From positions 2,210,501 through 2,274,500 of the forward strand of contig JAJFZO010000094.1 of NCBI GenBank assembly GCA_021397835.1: a stretch of DNA of 64,000 nucleotides, read 5' to 3'. A program made the translations under genes and the position numbers. This DNA comes from Moringa oleifera. Its lineage: Eukaryota; Streptophyta; Magnoliopsida; Brassicales; Moringaceae. Positions 58,930-64,000 of the stretch are shown piece after piece; within the stretch, counting starts at the first letter, position 1, and every line of letters begins with the position of its first letter. A model generated the notes under the pieces. The model was not told where the DNA came from. It was given only the letters and a program-made list of their open reading frames with translations, and ran no database searches.

Positions 58930-61163
58930 ACGATAATTGTTCTATTATTGTTAGAAGTGATAAAATCGATTGCTTCCTTCAGCTACCTTAAGAATCATTC
59001 CCAAGTCTTATAGTTCTTTGAGCTACCATACCCAAACGCGGGTAGGTTTATCTATTCATTGCCATCCTTACAAGCCACTACACGTATAACACCATGGAAC
59101 CTCCTTCTCAAATGAATGACACCGATACCGATAAATAATTTAATCACTGAATGAAACCCTATCAATAATTGCCTAAGAGCTACAAAAAAAATACTTAAAC
59201 TAATTAGCCTCATCCTTGATGCATATGTGAGCCATAATATCTCAATTAACTTATTGCAATATGACGATAACTATTAGTATAACTTAATTGGATCATTGTA
59301 TGTAAAAGACAATACATACTCTTTAGCCTTCCAAGCTTTGCTATATAACGTTTGTATGCCATACAAGTCTTTCATATTACCTATAATGTCTTTCAACTTA
59401 ATTATTTTAGTATTAGTAAACAACTTTTGGGTGATAATTTTTTGAACGATAGTAGAACTTACTTGTTACTTTTGTCAAGGTAGTTGTTCAACTACGCAAG
59501 TGCGTATCAAATCATACATTTAATTTGAAAGAATTAGCCTTATTCAACTTTTAAAGCATGGACCTTCCACGCATAATTTTTTTTCTCTAAGATAATCTTA
59601 AGTACTAATTTGTTAAATCTAATGACTCTGAATTCGAAGTTCACAATCAATGCATGCTATAAAAAAATTACTTCAACTCTTTTTTTGTTTAAGAAAAACT
59701 GACCTCTAGTAAAAGTGTGAATAAGAGCCATTTCATAATAGAAGCAAGAGCAATACTATATAATTCAGCACCTAACACACTATACCTTCTAAAAATATCA
59801 TCACTTATATTATATGCTTCAAGGCATGCATGTGGAACATAAAGATGGGGTAGTATGTAGATTCTTATTAAGATCTTTATTATTGAGATCTGCTTCCTTA
59901 ATGGTTCTATATTGCTTTTCATCTGTAGGTTAAGTTTTTGAAATCAAGTATCTATATCCAACAACATAGTCTATTAGCTCATTCATGTTAATCTCATCAA
60001 TACATTAAGTCTCAATGGGAGTCTCATTATAAAAGAATGGTTTTATGCCAAAATTTTCACCTTGAACATATGAATAGGGTTGCAAAATTGAGATTGCATT
60101 TTTGACTTGATTCTTATCAAATAAGAATTAAAATGATTGATTTGTCTTAGAATTCGACTGTCATAAAGAATAATCTATTCTCAGTGACATTCCATTCTAC
60201 CAAAATTACAATTATAGAGGAAATTATATCATTATCATATAAAATAAACTCAAAATCATCATTGTTTATCAACTTAATTTTGATGAAAGTTTTTTCAGAC
60301 TCAAATATTATATGCAATATAGTATCATACTTAAAGATCAGATCAACCTCTATGCAAGATTTAAGTAAACTCAATGATTATGCGTGTGTCAAAACCCTCT
60401 AAATAACATACCCCTTAATTTTAAGAGCCATGGCATTATAATCAAAATATCATCTTAATTCAAACCACTCATCATTCTACATCACATTTTTGCATGAATA
60501 TAGTACAATTTTGTCAATGAAATCATGTTTTATCATAAATAGAGTATGATTTCATGAAGTAGTGGTTTTAAGAATTTAAGTATAATATCCATTTCAAAAT
60601 ATAATTTTATCAAAACATCGTATGTTTTCATGATTAAGTCATTTTTTCGTTAATTTCGATATGATTTGATAATCATTACATGGTTATTTATTTCAATTAA
60701 CAAAATAAGAAATATATCATGATTTTTTATAATGCAAATAAAATCTACATAGTTTTTTAGCTATATTATCATTCAAAAGTATACATTTTATCCTAGGGAC
60801 TCAACCAAACGTTATCTGATTTTGTAGAGTAAAAATTTACATAAAACAAGAGTTTTTTTCTTAGTGTTCATGAAGTATGATAAATGTGAAGAAGAATCGA
60901 ACAAAAAGAATTAGGAATGCCTTCAAATCATTCTCTAGATAATGTGTGGATAGATTTATGACATCGATTTGAAGAGAAAGAGGTTGAGAGAGACAAAAAG
61001 AGAGCCAAGAGAGAGAGCTTTTAAATAATTCTTCTTAAATTTTGTGTTTATTCAATTTGAGAAGTATTTTTGCCTTTAACAAATCCAATTTGATGTTAAA
61101 AGAACTTAAGTTAATAAAAATTATTATTAAAAAAAGGTGGGATACCATTTTTGACAATTTCCT
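58930..61163 (-). mobile_element. Second MULE, truncated and older
   Basis: Collinear with the right quarter of the first MULE (about 49110-51400) on the same strand, with the same terminal sequence at 61137-61162. Contains the N-terminal half of the transposase in pieces: 60374-60147 (LLKSCIEVDLIF, ESEKTFIKIKLINNDDFEF) and 59922-59689 (YSVLGAELYSIA), then traces to about 58950 that match the catalytic-core region. Frameshifts and stops are many. The left part with the rest of the transposase and any DUF1985 gene is missing. Confidence 0.75.
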
Positions 61164-61834
61164 CAAAAAAAAAAAAAAACAATCAACATGACATGCGTTA
61201 AAAGAAGTTGGTTTGGCCAACACCAACAAATAAAGTGCAATTCTCAAGAAATTTACCCCGAACGATCCGACCATGGGTTGTCCTGCAAACTCGTCGGCAT
61301 GACAGTTGCTCTGAGCTTTTCAAAAACAGATCCTCATGAAACCCTCGGTCCGTACGGCAATGTTGGAGAGGGGACATATGTTGGATAAAACCCATTCAAC
61401 ACTGTACTCTACCCGGACCGAAATAAGGCAGCAAAAAATCAAACCCATAAAGCACGACTTTGTCAAGCCCAAGAAAAACCTTTGATGCCACATCGGTTGC
61501 TTCGTAATGCTCAGACGTAAGAGGAATTATGGGCATCATAAAGTCAGTCATCCACTCTCTAATTGGGACATGGCATGTGTCACACGGTTGAGCTCTATGC
61601 TCGAATTTTCACCGAGTGATGGCACGAGTAACACCCAACTCGTCAGCCAATCTGCAACGAATGCCCTCAGTCTCAAGTGAGCTTTATGCTGAAGCACACA
61701 CCTACGCACACAAGAGAGAATGAAAGAGAGACACAAGTGTTTACGGAAACCAATCCCAACCTTTTTCACTAACGAATAAGGATTTACACTCTAACGCAGC
61801 AGGACATCACACCCTTGATGACTCTGCCTCTTGG

Positions 61835-61843
61835 TTTATATAG
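61835..61843 (-). promoter_or_regulatory. LTR TATA box
   Basis: CTATATAAA on the - strand within the LTR, about 560 bases from its 5' edge, a usual position for the U3 promoter. Confidence 0.6.
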
Positions 61844-61970
61844 CCTACAAAACTTGGCAGTTGACACCCCCAACTGCCCTAGGGTAATAGGGTTTCATCC
61901 CCACAAAACCAGCCCCACATGCAGCTTTGACTCTAGCCCCTTGCGACAAGTGTCCCACTCCCTTGCAAGT

Positions 61971-62060
61971 GCTTGGTAACCACTGGTAACTGCTGTCAAC
62001 TACTGGTAACCACTGGTAACTGCTGTCAACTGCTGCAAACTGCTGGAAACTGCTGCCAGC
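61971..62060 (-). repeat. 10-bp phased array in the LTR U3
   Basis: Nine consecutive 10-base units (+ strand forms CACTGGTAAC, TGCTGTCAAC, TACTGGTAAC, TGCTGCAAAC) with no drift in period. It lies 130-220 bases upstream of the LTR TATA box. Confidence 0.85.
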
Positions 62061-62398
62061 TTCATGAGCTAAGCCCATCAAGTGCACCCCGAGTGCCTCG
62101 TGCTCGTTTGCGTGCCCGGTAAGGTGCTAACGCGAGCCCGTGTCTGTTTTTCTGCCAGTGTTCTGCTCACTCGCTGCCCAGGTGCCCTGCACCATGTCCA
62201 GTCCTCATGAGCCATCTCTTTATGACTCACGCATCAAGAACTTGATCGATAACCATCGCGAGTGGGCTGCTCCCGTGAGCAGGCCCAAGCAGGTGTCAAC
62301 ACTCGCTTGTGATGCTTCCCATGGCATCACTTGGGCTGAAGCCCCGATGAGCATCCCATGTCTTCATTGTGCCACCACGCCACTACTATGTAGAGGGC

Positions 62399-64000
62399 TT
62401 ACAAACCACCCCCACTAGAAGAGTGCGACGTCCTCATCGCAACACCTTCTAGATAAGACTTAACCTTATCTTCAAATTGCCATAAAGTTACTGCCTTTTC
62501 CCAAGTAGCATCGGCTGCTTCCTCGCCATGCCATCGTACCAAGTATTCTGTCCGCCTATTTTTCTTGCTCGCCCCAAGCGTTCTATGATCAAGGATCTCT
62601 GCGAGGTCCTTGGAAAAGTGCTTGCGAACCGTTGGGGGAGCTCTTTTTGCTTTCACCCGATCTGTGTTAACATCTTCATGATATTCCTTTAAGAAACTAA
62701 CATGAAAAGTTGGATGTACCTTAAATCGTTCGGGCAGCTGCAATCTATAGGCCACTTTGCCTACCTTCTTGACAACTTCGAACGGACCATCATACTTTTG
62801 TACGAGCCCTTTGTGGTATCTTTTATCTGTAACCTTTTTCCAGATTTGTGGGGTAAGTCCCCCACGTTGAACTCTAAGTCCCTTCTGTTTTCATCAGCAT
62901 GCTTCTTTATTCGTTTGGTTGCCTTAGCCAAACTGTCGCGGGCTTGCTCCACCAGCTTTGTTTTGTCCCGAGCAAAGCGACAAGCTGCTGGACAAGGCCC
63001 TTACGATTTCTGTTTCGCAATCTCATGCGGAGTAAAGGGCTGCCTACCAAGGACTATCTCCGCTGGACTCATCCCTGTAGATGAGGAGCGGTGGACATTG
63101 TAGCAGAACTGAGCCACGTCCAACAAATCCAACCAGTTTCGTTGGCTGGCAGTGACATAGTGCCTCAAATATTCCTCTAATAGTTGGTTCACTCGCTTGG
63201 TTTGGCCATCTGTTTGGGGATGATTGGCAGTGGAAAACTTCAATTCAGACCCCATCATGTTGAAGAGCGTAGTCCAAAATCGACCCGTGAACCGTGAGTC
63301 TCTGTCACTGATTATGTCCTCCGGCAACCCGAAATACTTAACCACATTCCTCATAATTAGTTCAGCTGCAATCTCTGCTGGACAAGCTTGAGGTGCAGTA
63401 ATGAAAATAGCATACTTTGAAAAGCGATCTACCACTACAAGGATAGATCTCATACCTTTCACTTCTGGAAAACCAACGATGAAGTCCATGGAGATGGATT
63501 GCCATGGCTTCTCTGGAATGGGCAGGGGCTGTAGCAATCCTGCCTCCTTCTTTCTTTCAGTCTTGTCTTGTTGGCACACAAGACAAGTCTTGACATAGGA
63601 CTCAACGTCCTCTTCCATCTTTGGCCAAAAGTATGACTTTCCCAGCAAAGCCATCATTCTCTCCACTCCTAGGTGACCAGCCCATTGAGGGTCATGAGTT
63701 TCCTTAAGCAACTCTCGCCTTAAGCCACCGCTGCTTGGCACAAATAGCCTACTGCCCTTGGCATACAGTAGGTCATTTTCCAGCCAATACTTTCGCACCA
63801 AGCCCTCGAAAACTTGTTGCTTAAGCTTCACATAGTTCGAGTCCAAGTAAGACCGTTCTTTGACTCGATCACAAAACGTTGCTTGCACCGAATACAACGC
63901 TGCCACATATGCTTCCACCACTTTTCTGCTTAAAGCATCCGCCACCTGATTCTGCCTACCAGGTTTATGCAGCCACAGAAAATCAAACTCAGCAAGGAAC
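62399..64000 (-). pseudogene. Gypsy pol: RNase H tail, integrase, chromodomain (disrupted)
   Basis: Enters at 64000 (QVADALSRK, the end of RNase H). The integrase frame 63945-63001 has the HHCC finger (His84, His91, Cys121, Cys124), catalytic Asp154 (SMDF) and Asp214 (ISDRD), but residue 250, where the DD35E glutamate belongs, is Lys (codon 63198-63196, AAG). A stop follows KQKS at 63001; the frame resumes in 62952-62761 and, after a frame change, in 62755-62399. The last piece holds the conserved HPTFHVSFLKEY and a chromodomain (YLVRWHGEEAADATWE). The stop codon 62401-62399 lies inside the first bases of the LTR. It is inactive by frame breaks and the Lys250 change. Confidence 0.85.

Larger units (their letters stand above)
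61188..62403 (-). repeat. 3' LTR of the Gypsy element
   Basis: Right edge is firm: ...TTACA (LTR start TGTAAGCCC on -) next to a G-rich polypurine tract at 62404-62417. The left edge is placed at the composition change near 61188; an inner TGTTGG at 61379 is an alternative edge. It contains a TATA box and a 10-base tandem array. Confidence 0.6.
61188..64000 (-). mobile_element. Ty3/Gypsy chromovirus, 3' half (runs off the window)
   Basis: 3' LTR (about 61188-62403) preceded on the - strand by integrase with a C-terminal chromodomain. GC content rises sharply at about 61188, marking a different origin from the AT-rich MULE it abuts. Chromodomain integrases direct insertion to heterochromatin in this clade. 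gag, protease and most of RT/RNase H lie beyond 64000. Confidence 0.85.

Noticed and set aside
1..64000. tRNA, rRNA or snoRNA genes
   Set aside because: I saw no cloverleaf-like A and B boxes or rRNA sequence by eye; short ncRNAs could be missed without a scan.

Overview
This is nuclear DNA from a flowering plant. The evidence is spliced genes with GT-AG introns, plant-type OXP1, TERT and BAHD genes, and dense decayed LINE, Copia, Gypsy and MULE transposons in AT-rich DNA with (CT)n and (AT)n microsatellites. I cannot name the species.

Layout. 1-3249 is the 3' part of a single-exon 5-oxoprolinase gene (OXP1), followed by its 3' UTR. About 4560-10020 is a decayed L1-type LINE on the + strand with recognisable DUF4283/zinc-knuckle, endonuclease, reverse transcriptase, zf-RVT and RNase H remnants. 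10902-22661 is a complete telomerase reverse transcriptase gene (TERT): 12 exons joined in phase give 1278 codons plus stop with no interruption, all catalytic motifs are present, and intron 2 is of the GC-AG class. 22.7-39.4 kb is mostly gene-poor AT-rich DNA with one unexplained coding-like stretch (24.2-24.7 kb) and two decayed Copia-type pieces on the - strand (30.8-36.3 kb). 39517-41917 is an intact two-exon BAHD acyltransferase.

42.5 kb to the end is a nest of transposons. A two-gene MULE (about 42.5-51.4 kb) carries a DUF1985/Ulp1-protease-like gene on + and a MuDR-type transposase on -, converging tail to tail. A - strand Copia element (51.7-55 kb), an unidentified fossil coding stretch (57.4-58.3 kb), a second, older, truncated MULE (58.9-61.2 kb, -) and the 3' half of a - strand chromodomain Gypsy element (61.2-64 kb, running off the end) follow.

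The most interesting signal is in the first MULE. Its non-coding parts (5' of the DUF1985 gene, one of its introns, the gap between the two genes, and the transposase upstream region) are filled with repeats sharing one core, TCGTACC/GGTACGA. Arabidopsis VANDAL MULEs are known to combine an anti-silencing protein (VANC) with tandem arrays of its short target motif in TE non-coding DNA. The arrangement here suggests an analogous but sequence-distinct system. The cellular genes (OXP1, TERT, BAHD) have unrelated roles (glutathione recycling, telomere synthesis, acyl transfer) and are not an operon or cluster.
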